From the NCBI GenBank assembly GCA_036374835.1, contig DASUTB010000140.1:1-16851 (forward strand): a stretch of 16,851 nt of DNA, given 5' to 3'. Each line of letters starts with the position of its first letter. The stretch's first letter is position 1. This stretch comes from DASUTB01 sp036374835. Its GTDB lineage: Bacteria > Actinomycetota > Actinomycetes > Jiangellales > Jiangellaceae. A program made the translations under genes and the position numbers. This document shows, in pieces, positions 1-7,098 of this stretch. The notes beneath the pieces were generated by a model. The model was not told the origin of the DNA and ran no database searches. It saw only the letters and a list, made by a program, of their open reading frames with translations.

Positions 1-125
1 GGCTCGCAACCGAGGCCAAGGCGCTCTCGTCCGTGCTGTCCGATCGTGAGCCCACTGTCTATCGCCGGTATCACCGGTGGTGGACGAATCTGCCGAGCGC
101 CGAGGTGCGCGTCCTTCCGGCGTGA
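1..125 (+). CDS. 3' end of an unidentified protein (partial)
   Basis: An open frame enters from the left edge and stops at TGA 123-125. It gives about 40 residues ending in a basic, tryptophan-containing tail (YRRYHRWWTNLPSAEVRVLPA, in part). I do not recognise the family from this fragment. The frame is believable because its stop lies only 4 nt before the stop codon of the convergent MmcQ-like gene. That matches the tight tail-to-tail packing at two other places in this window. The competing longer open frame from 46 runs antisense through the MmcQ-like gene and has no protein-like character. Identity needs the sequence to the left. Confidence 0.5.
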   Translation, partial: LATEAKALSSVLSDREPTVYRRYHRWWTNLPSAEVRVLPA

Positions 126-129
126 GGCG

Positions 130-522
130 TTAGCTGGCACCGCGCACGTAGGCTGCGGCGACCCGCTTCGGAGCGCGCGCCAGCCACGCGTCGACGATCA
201 GCTCCTCCAGTTCGTCCACACCGATGACGTCGAGGCGGACCAAGACGGCCGGATAGCCGTTGAAGTGCGGTGTCGTGAAGTAGACGTCGGGACTGTCGGA
301 GATGAGCGCTTCTTTGACACCGATGTCGGCGACCCGGGCGCCGAGGATCTCGCCGTCCGGTGCGGCATCGCCGAGCGCCTCGAAATCGGAGCGCCGCAGC
401 GGCCGCTCCCAGACGAACAGCTTGTCCTTGACCCGCCACGCCGCGACCCCGTCATGGGACGGACGCTCGCCGGTTTCCGGCAGAGCGAGCGCGATCCGGC
501 GGACGTCTTCCCATGTGGCCAT
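130..522 (-). CDS. MmcQ/YjbR family DNA-binding-fold protein
   Basis: This is a 130-residue protein of the MmcQ/YjbR family (CyaY-like fold, once DUF419). What shows it is an N-terminal helix with ALPETGERPSHDG, then AAWRVKDKLFVWERPL, a middle strand region, YFTTPHFNGYPAVLVRL and a C-terminal helix ending WLARAPKRVAAAYV. These are the standard blocks of the family at its usual length. The biochemical role is not established; members are small soluble cytoplasmic proteins. ATG 522 is preferred over an upstream in-frame start at 654 because homology begins at MATWEDVRR and TACTGT sits 6 nt before it. The gene lies 46 bp downstream of the TauE-like gene on the same strand, so it may be read both from its own promoter and by read-through. 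Confidence 0.85.
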   Translation of the reverse strand: MATWEDVRRIALALPETGERPSHDGVAAWRVKDKLFVWERPLRRSDFEALGDAAPDGEILGARVADIGVKEALISDSPDVYFTTPHFNGYPAVLVRLDVIGVDELEELIVDAWLARAPKRVAAAYVRGAS

Positions 523-528
523 GTCCCG

Positions 529-534
529 ACAGTA
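529..534 (-). promoter_or_regulatory. -10 element, leaderless start of the MmcQ-like gene
   Basis: On the minus strand TACTGT is followed by 6 nt and then the ATG at 522, the spacing expected if transcription begins at the start codon. No Shine-Dalgarno sequence lies in between. The -35 region is weak. This is inference from spacing. Confidence 0.4.
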
Positions 535-568
535 CCGGCCGTCACCGACAGTTCCAGCGGCCCCGGCG

Positions 569-1309
569 TCAGGTGATCGACTGAACGAGGAGTACCAGCG
601 CGCCGAGTGCGGCGACGGCGAGCAACCCGTACCGCAGAATCTGTCCGTCCACATGCCGGCGGAGTGGACGGGCGAGCCAGAAGCCGATCAGCACGAACGG
701 CGCGAGGCCCAACCCGGTGACGATCACGTTCTGCCCGAGATGGCCGCCGCCGCGTAACGCGATCAACGACACCGTGACCCCGACGATGAAGTACACGCTC
801 AGCGACGAGCGGACGCGCGGACCGGGCTCGTGCTGGTACACGATCGCCATGGGCGGTCCTCCGATGGAGGTGGACGTCCCGGCTACGCCGGAGAGCAGGC
901 CGGCCGTGCCGAGCGTCGCCGGCGTCGCGCGCACATGCACCTTGGAGAGCGTGACGGCGACCGCCACGAGCACCATCACGCCCACGGCCATGGCGAGCGT
1001 GCGCGCGGACAGCACGGTGACGATCCAGACCCCGCCGGCGACGCCGACCATGCGGCCGGCCAGCGCCCACCCGATGCCGCGCAGATCGACATGCCGCCAC
1101 TCCGAGGCGAGTGTCATGAACGGCAGGATCGCGGTGGTGATCAGCACCGTTCCGGGCATCAGCGACGGCTCGAGCAGTGCGACGACCGGCGCCGCCACCA
1201 GGCCGAGGCCGATCCCGACGCTGCTTTGCACCGCGGCGCCGATCAGGACGGCCCCTCCGGCGACGAACCAGAAAACGACATCGGTCACAAGTAAGGCACA
1301 GTACTCCAT
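569..1309 (-). CDS. TauE/SafE family membrane transporter
   Basis: This is a 246-residue integral membrane protein of the sulfite/organosulfonate exporter family TauE/SafE (PF01925). About eight hydrophobic segments can be read. The family's repeated motif is present twice, near the start (VQSSVGIGLGLVAAPVVALL) and in the middle (GLLSGVAGTSTSIGGPPMAIVYQ). Such proteins are thought to export small sulfur-containing or carboxylated anions; the substrate here cannot be read from sequence. ATG 1309 is chosen because GGTGAGG precedes it closely. An in-frame GTG at 1288 is the main alternative, and a longer frame to 1375 would overlap the divergent ABC-F start. The 57-bp gap to that gene must hold both promoters. 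No sulfur-metabolism gene adjoins it. Confidence 0.85.
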   Translation of the reverse strand: MEYCALLVTDVVFWFVAGGAVLIGAAVQSSVGIGLGLVAAPVVALLEPSLMPGTVLITTAILPFMTLASEWRHVDLRGIGWALAGRMVGVAGGVWIVTVLSARTLAMAVGVMVLVAVAVTLSKVHVRATPATLGTAGLLSGVAGTSTSIGGPPMAIVYQHEPGPRVRSSLSVYFIVGVTVSLIALRGGGHLGQNVIVTGLGLAPFVLIGFWLARPLRRHVDGQILRYGLLAVAALGALVLLVQSIT

Positions 1310-1353
1310 CTGCCTCACCAGAAACTCACTCGCATCCGAGGGACCGGCCCGGT

Positions 1354-1359
1354 CACACT
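1354..1359 (+). promoter_or_regulatory. -10-like CACACT before a leaderless GTG
   Basis: CACACT lies exactly 7 nt before the GTG at 1367. No Shine-Dalgarno-like purine run is within 15 nt of that codon. It differs from TAnnnT only at the first base. A leaderless start is inferred. Confidence 0.35.
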
Positions 1360-1366
1360 GAATCGC

Positions 1367-3076
1367 GTGGGACATATCGATGTGAACGGCGTGACGTACA
1401 CGCTCGCCGACGGGCGGGTATTGCTGGACAACATCAGCTTCCGGGTCGGAGACGGCGCAAAGGTTGCGCTAGTCGGCGCGAACGGTTCGGGCAAGACCAC
1501 GCTGTTGCGCATCGTCGCCGGTGACCTGGCGCCCGACCGCGGTTCGGTCGCGCAGTCGGGCGGGCTCGGCGTGATGCGCCAGTTCGTCGCCCGCGCCTGG
1601 ACCGGCGGGACGTCGGACCATTCGGCCGGCACCGGCAACATCCGAGATCTGCTGCTGTCCGTCGCTCCTCCGCGTGTCCGCACCGCGACGGCCGCGCTGG
1701 ACGCCGCCGAGTTGGCCATGATGGAGCGGGACGACGAAACGACCCAGCTCGCCTACGCCGCGGCCCTCACTGAGTACTCCGACGCCGGTGGCTACGACTT
1801 CGAGGTCTTGTGGGACATGTGCACCCGGGCCGCATTGAGCGTCTCGTACGACCGCTGCCGCTGGCGGGACATCCGGACCCTGTCCGGCGGCGAGCAGAAG
1901 CGGCTCGTTCTCGAAGCGCTGCTGCGCGGGCCGGACGAGGTGCTGCTGCTTGATGAGCCGGACAACTTCCTCGACGTGCCCACCAAGCGGTGGTTCGAAG
2001 ACCAGCTCACCGAAACGCCGAAGACGGTGCTGTACGTCAGCCACGACCGCGAGCTGTTGTCCCGGACCGCGACGCGCGTCGCCACCGTTGAGCTCGGGGC
2101 CGCCGGCAATACGCTCTGGGTGCATCCAGCGGGTTTCGAGTCGTACCACGAGGCCCGCCGCGGCCGGTTCGAGCGGCTCGAGGAACTGCGTCGCCGCTGG
2201 GACGAGGACCACGCTAAGCTCAAGGCCCTGGTACTGATGTACAAGCAGAAGGCGGCCTACAACTCCGACATGGCCTCGCGGTACCACGCGGCGCAGACCC
2301 GGCTGCGTAAGTTCGAGGAGGCCGGCCCACCCGAGGCGATCCCGCGTGAGCAGGACGTCCGGATGCGCCTGTCCGGCGCCCGCACCGGCAAACGCGCCGT
2401 CGTGTGCACCGAGCTGGAACTGACCGGTCTCATGCGGCCGTTCGACACCGAGATCTGGTACGGCGACCGGGTGGCCGTGCTCGGCTCCAACGGCTCAGGC
2501 AAGTCGCATTTCCTGCGGCTGCTTGCCGCCGGCGGCACCGATCCCGAGCCCGAACAGCGTCCGGTCGAGGACATGGTGATCGAACCGGTCACGCACACCG
2601 GTACCGCACGGCTCGGCGCGCGGGTGCGGCCCGGCTGGTTCGCACAGACACACGAGCATCCGGAATGGACGGGCAAGACACTGCTGGCGATACTGCACCG
2701 CGGCGACGGCCGCCGGCGCGGAATGCCCCGCGAAGAGGCGAGCCGGGCGCTCGACCGGTACGAGCTCGCCCACGCGGCCGAGCAGACCTTCGACTCGCTC
2801 TCCGGCGGCCAGCAGGCGCGATTCCAGATCCTCCTGCTCGAACTCTCCGGAGCGACGCTGCTGTTGCTTGACGAGCCGACCGACAACCTGGACCTGATCT
2901 CCGCCGAAGCACTTGAGACCGGGCTCGGCAGGTTCGAGGGCACCGTCATCGCCGTCACGCACGACCGCTGGTTCACTCGCGGTTTCGACCGGTTTCTCGT
3001 GTTCGGCGCCGATGGTCGGGTCTACGAGTCGGATGAGGCGGTATGGGACGAGGGACGCGTCGCCCGCCAGCGCTAG
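1367..3076 (+). CDS. ABC-F family ATPase (ribosome-associated type, Rv1473-like)
   Basis: This is a 569-residue protein with two nucleotide-binding domains in one chain and no membrane segment, as in ABC-F proteins, which act on the ribosome rather than as transporters. Domain 1 has Walker A GANGSGKT (37-44), signature LSGGE (172-176), Walker B LLLDEP (193-198) and SHD (225-227). A charged linker of about 60 residues (260-320) follows. Domain 2 has GSNGSGKS (373-380), LSGGQ (478-482), LLLLDEP (498-504) and THD (531-533). The usual ABC-F DEPTNHLD is altered in both halves, to DEPDNFLD and DEPTDNLD. I recall similar forms in the mycobacterial Rv1473 group, annotated as macrolide resistance; an antibiotic-protection role is possible but not shown. 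The start is GTG at 1367, with no Shine-Dalgarno. Confidence 0.9.
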   Translation: MGHIDVNGVTYTLADGRVLLDNISFRVGDGAKVALVGANGSGKTTLLRIVAGDLAPDRGSVAQSGGLGVMRQFVARAWTGGTSDHSAGTGNIRDLLLSVAPPRVRTATAALDAAELAMMERDDETTQLAYAAALTEYSDAGGYDFEVLWDMCTRAALSVSYDRCRWRDIRTLSGGEQKRLVLEALLRGPDEVLLLDEPDNFLDVPTKRWFEDQLTETPKTVLYVSHDRELLSRTATRVATVELGAAGNTLWVHPAGFESYHEARRGRFERLEELRRRWDEDHAKLKALVLMYKQKAAYNSDMASRYHAAQTRLRKFEEAGPPEAIPREQDVRMRLSGARTGKRAVVCTELELTGLMRPFDTEIWYGDRVAVLGSNGSGKSHFLRLLAAGGTDPEPEQRPVEDMVIEPVTHTGTARLGARVRPGWFAQTHEHPEWTGKTLLAILHRGDGRRRGMPREEASRALDRYELAHAAEQTFDSLSGGQQARFQILLLELSGATLLLLDEPTDNLDLISAEALETGLGRFEGTVIAVTHDRWFTRGFDRFLVFGADGRVYESDEAVWDEGRVARQR

Positions 3077-3861
3077 GGCACCGCGCCGACCACGACAGTA
3101 GCGTCGAGATCGTCCGATCTCGCAATCGATGGTCGAAGACCGCTGCCGGCGAAGATCTCCGCCGCCGTCGGCGCCTGACGTTCGCTGGTTTCCACGAGCA
3201 GGTGGGATCCGGACGCCAACCATCCGCGCGCTTCGGCTGCTGCCCGACGCACGACGTCGAGTCCGTCCGCACCTCCGTCCAGGGCATGTCGGGGCTCGTG
3301 GAGGCGCGCTTCCCGCGGCAGCCGTTCGAGCTCTCCGGACGGGACGTACGGTACGTTGGCGACGGCGATGTCGATCATCCCCTGAATCGACTCGGGAAGC
3401 GGCTCGAAGAGATCACCCTGGAACACCCGATCGACACCGATATTCCGCCCCGCGCAGCGTACCGCGACAGCATCGACGTCGGTGGCGTAGAGCTCGCCGA
3501 CGTCGGCGGCCGCCTCGATCGCCGCGGCCACCGCACCGGCGCCGGTGCACAGGTCCACCACGACGGCACCGGGCCGAACCAGCGAGGCGGCCTGCCGGAC
3601 CAGGAACCGGGTACGTGGTCGAGGTACGAAGACCCCTGGCTCGACCGCGATGCGCAGTCCGCAGAACTCCGCCCACCCGACGACGTGCTCGATCGGTACA
3701 CCGGCGGCGCGCTCGTCGAGCATGCTCTCCAGCTCTGCGCGGGTGCGGGCTGCGGAGACCAGCAGGCGAGCCTCGTCCTCGGCGAACAGGGAACCGGTCG
3801 CCCGCAACCTGTTGGCGACGAGCGACAGAGCCGCGGAAGTGTTCGACATGACCGAACACAT
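3073..3861 (-). CDS. PrmC/HemK-related SAM methyltransferase, substrate unknown
   Basis: This is a 262-residue class I methyltransferase related to PrmC (HemK), which methylates the GGQ glutamine of release factors. It has a helical N-terminal domain (about 1-75), the SAM-binding motif VVDLCTGAGAVA (101-112), the acidic ribose-binding loop ATDVDAVAV (126-134) and a C-terminal block EPRHALDGGADGLDV (189-203). The catalytic NPPY of PrmC reads NVPY (169-172), and the linker motif PRPxTE reads PRPRTR. These changes mark the actinobacterial PrmC-related family of unknown substrate, so I do not call it prmC. It starts 37 bp after the oxidoreductase stop on the same strand and may be co-transcribed with it. 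ATG 3849 is an alternative start. Its TAG shares CTAG (3073-3076) with the convergent ABC-F gene. Confidence 0.85.
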   Translation of the reverse strand: MCSVMSNTSAALSLVANRLRATGSLFAEDEARLLVSAARTRAELESMLDERAAGVPIEHVVGWAEFCGLRIAVEPGVFVPRPRTRFLVRQAASLVRPGAVVVDLCTGAGAVAAAIEAAADVGELYATDVDAVAVRCAGRNIGVDRVFQGDLFEPLPESIQGMIDIAVANVPYVPSGELERLPREARLHEPRHALDGGADGLDVVRRAAAEARGWLASGSHLLVETSERQAPTAAEIFAGSGLRPSIARSDDLDATVVVGAVP

Positions 3862-3898
3862 CGTACGGCTCGTCCGAGCGCTTGATGCAGAGCCGGCC

Positions 3899-4876
3899 TC
3901 AGCCTTCGATCACATCGACAACGGTCTTGGCGCGGGCGTGCCCGGTTCCGATCTTGCGTATCGCCGAGGCCGTGTCCGCGAGCGGGTGCCGTGTGTCGAT
4001 CACGGAACGAACTCGTCCGGACTCGGCCAGCGCGCCGAGCTCGGCCAGGTCGTCCGGGGACGTCGCGGCTATGAAGTTGGCGAAGCGCTGCGAGGAGAAC
4101 AGGAAGCGGGCGCGCCGCGCAAGCGTCCGCCGCAGCGGGCCGATCAGCTTTCCACTCTTCGGTCCGCTGAGCATCACATAGACGCCCTCCGGCGTGAGTG
4201 AGCGGTGCACATCGGTGAACGACCGGTCCCCGACGGCATCCACGATGACGTCCCACTTCTGCCCGACGGCCGCGAAATCCTCGCCCGTGTAATCGATGAC
4301 GCGTTCTGCGCCGAGTGACTTCACGACCTCGACGTTGCGCGTACTGCAAACTCCCGTCACCGCCGCACCGCGAGCGACGGCGAGCTGCACCGCGTACATG
4401 CCCACGCCGCCGCCGGCGCCGATGACGAGTACCGATTGGCCGGACTCGACGGCGGCGTGATCGCGGACTGCCTGCAACGCGGTGAGACCCGCTATCGGCA
4501 GCGCAGCCGCGACGTCGAATCCAACGCCGTCCGGGATCGCGGCGATCGACTGCGGCCTGGTCAGCGTCCATTCGGCGAAGCTGCCGCGAGCGATGCCGAA
4601 CACCCGGTCCCCGGGCGCGAAGCCGCCGACTTGTGAACCGACCGCCTCGACGACACCGGCCACGTCCGCGCCGAGAACAGGAACCCTGGGGCGGCGGACG
4701 CCTGCCATCAGACGCAGCATGTACGGCGTGCCGGTCAGATAGTGCCAGTCGTACGGGTTGACCGACGCGGTGTGAACCCGGATCAGGACGTCGTCGTCCC
4801 CGGGCTCGGGCTTGGGCATGTCACGGAACTCAATGACATCGGGACTTCCGTAGGTGTCGCGGACGACCGCCTTCAT
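3899..4876 (-). CDS. Zinc-independent MDR NAD(P)-dependent oxidoreductase
   Basis: This is a 325-residue medium-chain dehydrogenase/reductase of the quinone-oxidoreductase type. The GroES-like domain covers about 1-120, with VNPYDWHYLTG (39-49), VLGADVAGVVEAVG (67-80) and GDRVFG (89-94). The Rossmann domain has GAGGGVGMYAVQLA (153-166), followed by GAERVIDY (189-196). The catalytic zinc cysteine and the four structural-zinc cysteines of alcohol dehydrogenases are absent, so it probably reduces quinones or enones with NAD(P)H; the substrate is unknown. It is divergent from a TetR-type repressor across a 73-bp gap carrying two matching palindromes, so it is very likely that repressor's target. 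A weak purine run (TGGTGG) precedes ATG 4876. Confidence 0.9.
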   Translation of the reverse strand: MKAVVRDTYGSPDVIEFRDMPKPEPGDDDVLIRVHTASVNPYDWHYLTGTPYMLRLMAGVRRPRVPVLGADVAGVVEAVGSQVGGFAPGDRVFGIARGSFAEWTLTRPQSIAAIPDGVGFDVAAALPIAGLTALQAVRDHAAVESGQSVLVIGAGGGVGMYAVQLAVARGAAVTGVCSTRNVEVVKSLGAERVIDYTGEDFAAVGQKWDVIVDAVGDRSFTDVHRSLTPEGVYVMLSGPKSGKLIGPLRRTLARRARFLFSSQRFANFIAATSPDDLAELGALAESGRVRSVIDTRHPLADTASAIRKIGTGHARAKTVVDVIEG

Positions 4877-4900
4877 GACTAACCACCAAGTCTCATTGTG

Positions 4901-4915
4901 ACGTACAGCGTACGT
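4901..4915. promoter_or_regulatory. Operator O1, palindrome ACGTAC-N3-GTACGT
   Basis: This is a perfect palindrome with 6-bp arms around AGC. It lies just upstream, on the minus strand, of a CACAAT element (4900-4895) that could be the -10 of the oxidoreductase, so it would sit between that gene's -35 and -10. The same site recurs at 4935-4949, with centres 34 bp apart. TetR binding is inferred from context. Confidence 0.75.
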
Positions 4916-4934
4916 TTCGTACTGGCCACGCTAG

Positions 4935-4949
4935 ACGTACACTGTACGT
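4935..4949. promoter_or_regulatory. Operator O2, palindrome ACGTAC-N3-GTACGT, abutting the TetR start
   Basis: It has the same arms as O1 around ACT, and both copies are preceded by G. Its last base is directly followed by the ATG of the TetR gene at 4950. It contains TACACT, the likely -10 of that gene. Binding there would block repressor transcription, giving autoregulation. Confidence 0.75.
4938..4943 (+). promoter_or_regulatory. -10 element TACACT, leaderless TetR transcript
   Basis: TACACT ends 6 nt before ATG 4950, which puts the start codon at +1. There is no room for a Shine-Dalgarno sequence, because the intervening bases are half of operator O2. The -35 (around 4915-4920, TTTCGT) is poor. 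Confidence 0.55.
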
Positions 4950-5603
4950 ATGTCAACCGGCAAGCGCGCTCCTCTCACCCGCGATCGAATACTCGAGACC
5001 GGCGTGGAACTCGCCGACGAGAACGGACTCACCGCCCTGAGCATGCGCAAGCTGGCGGGCCGGATGGGCTTCGAGGTCATGTCGTTGTACAACCACGTGG
5101 CGAGCAAGGATGACTTGCTCGAAGGCATGCTCGACCTGGTTTCGAGGGAGATTGAGCTCCCGCCGGAGGATGCGACCGGATGGAAGGCCAGGCTCCGGTG
5201 CATCGCGATCTCGGCACACGAGATGTTGCTCCGACATCGCTGGGCCGGTGAGTTGTGGACCCACGTCTTTCCCGGCCCGGCGCGCTGGCGATATATGGAG
5301 TCGATTCTGGAACTACTCAAGGAGGCAGGGCTGACCGGGCACGAACGCGACCTGGGATTTCATGCGGTGACGCTGCACGTGACCGGATTCACCCAGCAGC
5401 AGCTCGCTTATTCGGTGAACGACGCCGGTGCACGCGCAAGCTACGCCCGGATCGAGCACGAGTTGCCTGAGCAGGACTATCCCTTGATGAACGAGCACAT
5501 CCGGTACCACCAGGACATGGAAGCGATCCCGGGCGAGCGTCCGGACGACTTCCGGTTCGTCCTCGACCTGATTCTCGACGGTCTGGACCGGTCCTCCGCG
5601 TAG
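4950..5603 (+). CDS. TetR family transcriptional repressor
   Basis: This is a 217-residue TetR-family regulator. The N-terminal DNA-binding domain is clear: RDRILETGVELADENG (11-26), a helix-turn-helix at about 28-50 (LTALSMRKLAGRMGFEVMSLYNHV), then SKDDLLEGM (52-60). The C-terminal ligand-binding domain (about 75-215) resembles the tetracycline-repressor-like C domain; its ligand cannot be read. It is divergent from the MDR oxidoreductase and the gap holds two copies of ACGTAC-N3-GTACGT. The natural model is repression of both genes, relieved by a small hydrophobic or electrophilic ligand that the oxidoreductase may consume. ATG 4950 is taken as the start because it abuts the operator and fits leaderless spacing. 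A later start would cut into the first helix. Confidence 0.92.
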   Translation: MSTGKRAPLTRDRILETGVELADENGLTALSMRKLAGRMGFEVMSLYNHVASKDDLLEGMLDLVSREIELPPEDATGWKARLRCIAISAHEMLLRHRWAGELWTHVFPGPARWRYMESILELLKEAGLTGHERDLGFHAVTLHVTGFTQQQLAYSVNDAGARASYARIEHELPEQDYPLMNEHIRYHQDMEAIPGERPDDFRFVLDLILDGLDRSSA

Positions 5604-5649
5604 CGGCCGGATGCGCGTGGTCCGTCGTCGTGCCGGGCCCGCGCCCCGG

Positions 5650-5655
5650 TACTGT
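5650..5655 (+). promoter_or_regulatory. -10 element TACTGT before the phosphodiesterase gene
   Basis: TACTGT ends 7 nt before an in-frame GTG at 5663 and directly before GATG (ATG 5657). It suggests a leaderless transcript starting near 5662-5663. The same GGTACTGT string precedes the MmcQ-like gene on the other strand. Confidence 0.4.
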
Positions 5656-5656
5656 G

Positions 5657-6454
5657 ATGGTCGTGCCAGCCCACGACAACGCGCACGGGTTCTTCGACAC
5701 GTCTCCCCCGCTGGCCATCGCGCATCGCGGCTTCTCCCTCGATGGGCTGGAGAACAGCATGAGCGCGTTCGAGGCAGCGATCAAGCTGGGTGTCCAGTAC
5801 TTGGAGACCGACGCCCGCGCCACCAAGGACGGCGTCGTGCTCGCGTTCCACGACGCCACGCTTGATCGTGTCACCGACCGGTCGGGGAAGATCGCGGAAA
5901 TGCTCTACAAGGACGTCGCGGCGGCGCGCATCCGGGGCGTGGAACCGATACCTCTTCTCGAAGATGTGCTCGGCGCGTGGCCGCACGCGAAAGTGAACGT
6001 CGATGTCAAGGACGCGGCCACGATCGTCCCGCTCGCCCGGACCATCGACCGCAGCGGTGCGCACCACCGCATCTGCCTGGCGTCGTTCTCGGATCGCCGT
6101 CGGCTCGGTGTCTTGCGACGGTTGTCCAAACCGGTGGCATCGTCGCCCGGGACGCAGACCATGACCAGCTTCCGGGCCGCGGCGTCGGTGCTCGGCGCGG
6201 CCCGAGCGGCCCGCACGAGGCTGCGCAAAGTCGACTGCCTCCAGGTTCCGGTCAAGTTCGGCCGGGTGACGATGGTGTCCGAGGAGCTGGTGTCGGGCGT
6301 GCACGCCGCGGGTAAGCAGGTTCACGTGTGGACGATCAACAGCGAACCGTTGATGCATCACCTGCTGGATATGGGCGTCGACGGCATCATCACCGACCGG
6401 GCGGACGTCCTGCGTGATGTGCTGACCGCCCGAGATGCCTGGCGAGCTACCTAG
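5657..6454 (+). CDS. Glycerophosphodiester phosphodiesterase
   Basis: This is a 265-residue GDPD-family enzyme, which splits glycerophosphodiesters into glycerol 3-phosphate and an alcohol using a divalent metal in a TIM barrel. The family blocks appear in order: IAHRGFSLDGLENS (21-33) with the HRG; LETDARATKDGVVLAFHD (49-66) with the metal ligands E50 and D52 and the catalytic His65; NVDVKD (114-119); HVWTIN (223-228); GVDGIITDRAD (240-250). No signal peptide is visible, so a cytoplasmic enzyme is likely. Start choice is open: GTG 5630, GTG 5654, ATG 5657 and GTG 5663 are all in frame, and the upstream TACTGT favours 5663 if leaderless. Homology begins well after all of these. Its TAG overlaps the deformylase stop in CTAG 6451-6454. 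Confidence 0.9.
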   Translation: MVVPAHDNAHGFFDTSPPLAIAHRGFSLDGLENSMSAFEAAIKLGVQYLETDARATKDGVVLAFHDATLDRVTDRSGKIAEMLYKDVAAARIRGVEPIPLLEDVLGAWPHAKVNVDVKDAATIVPLARTIDRSGAHHRICLASFSDRRRLGVLRRLSKPVASSPGTQTMTSFRAAASVLGAARAARTRLRKVDCLQVPVKFGRVTMVSEELVSGVHAAGKQVHVWTINSEPLMHHLLDMGVDGIITDRADVLRDVLTARDAWRAT

Positions 6455-6975
6455 CGCGCTGCTTGTGGGGCACGTGCGTTGAACCAGGCGCTCTCTCGTA
6501 CGTCACGCATCGCACGCTTCCTGGTCTCGCGGTCGAGCCGTTTGAGGTAGACGATGCCGTCCAGATGATCCACCTCGTGCTCGAGGCACCGGGCGAGCGG
6601 CCCCTCGCCGGCCACCTCGACGGGTTCACCATTTACGTCGAGCCCCTTGGCGACGACGTAGGCCGACCGAGTGGTCGGATACCACAGGCCGGGAACAGAG
6701 AGGCATCCCTCGTCGCCATCCTGGGTACCTTCCCGCGTGACGATGATCGGATTGATCAGAACACCGCGCCGGTCGTCGGTATCGTACGAGAACGCACGCA
6801 GCGGTACGCCGATCTGCGGCGCGGCGACGCCCGCGCGACCGGGGTCGTCGACCGTGTCGAGTAGATCCTGGGCAAGCGCCCGGATCGAGTCGTCGAACGA
6901 GGTTATCTCGTCAGCAACGGTTCGCAGGATGGGATCGCCGAACAGGCGGATTTCGCGGACGGTCACGATCCCCAT
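6451..6975 (-). CDS. def: Peptide deformylase
   Basis: This is a 174-residue peptide deformylase, the metalloenzyme that removes the formyl group from the N-terminal methionine of new proteins. All three motifs are present. Motif 1 is AGVAAPQIG (48-56), with arginine where many family members have the first glycine of GxGxAAPQ. Motif 2 is EGCLS (89-93) with metal ligand C91. Motif 3 is HEVDH (133-137) with ligands H133 and H137 and catalytic E134. ATG 6975 is used here. A GTG at 6966 (giving MTVREIRLFGDP) is a good alternative, because a CACAAT lies 7 nt before it and actinobacterial deformylases often begin this way. The gene is divergent from rbpA, and no fmt lies next to it. Confidence 0.93.
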   Translation of the reverse strand: MGIVTVREIRLFGDPILRTVADEITSFDDSIRALAQDLLDTVDDPGRAGVAAPQIGVPLRAFSYDTDDRRGVLINPIIVTREGTQDGDEGCLSVPGLWYPTTRSAYVVAKGLDVNGEPVEVAGEGPLARCLEHEVDHLDGIVYLKRLDRETRKRAMRDVRESAWFNARAPQAAR

Positions 6976-7054
6976 TGTGACCGATCATCGAACCAACGCG
7001 GGCCCTGGGCGTCGGCAAACGGTGGGCAGGTGACGGGCTTCACGGGCAACCCAC

Positions 7055-7060
7055 TATTCT
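7055..7060 (+). promoter_or_regulatory. Possible housekeeping -10 (TATTCT) upstream of rbpA
   Basis: TATTCT matches TAnnnT. TGACGG at 7031-7036 lies 18 bp upstream as a partial -35. It would serve as a basal promoter in front of the stress promoter at 7073-7098. Confidence 0.35.
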
Positions 7061-7072
7061 GACACGCCGGAC

Positions 7073-7098
7073 GGAACACAGCGACCGTTCTGCGCGTT
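7073..7098 (+). promoter_or_regulatory. ECF-type promoter, GGAACA-N16-CGTT (SigR/SigH-like), for rbpA
   Basis: GGAACA at 7073-7078 and CGTT at 7095-7098 are separated by 16 bp, which equals GGAAC-N18-GTT. This matches the known recognition pattern of Streptomyces SigR and mycobacterial SigH/SigE. rbpA of S. coelicolor is an established SigR target, so both position and gene fit. The transcript would have a leader of about 80 nt. Confidence 0.7.

Noticed and set aside
3375..4571. 398-residue open frame on the minus strand
   Set aside because: It crosses the oxidoreductase and methyltransferase genes in another frame and is Arg-rich without domain character.
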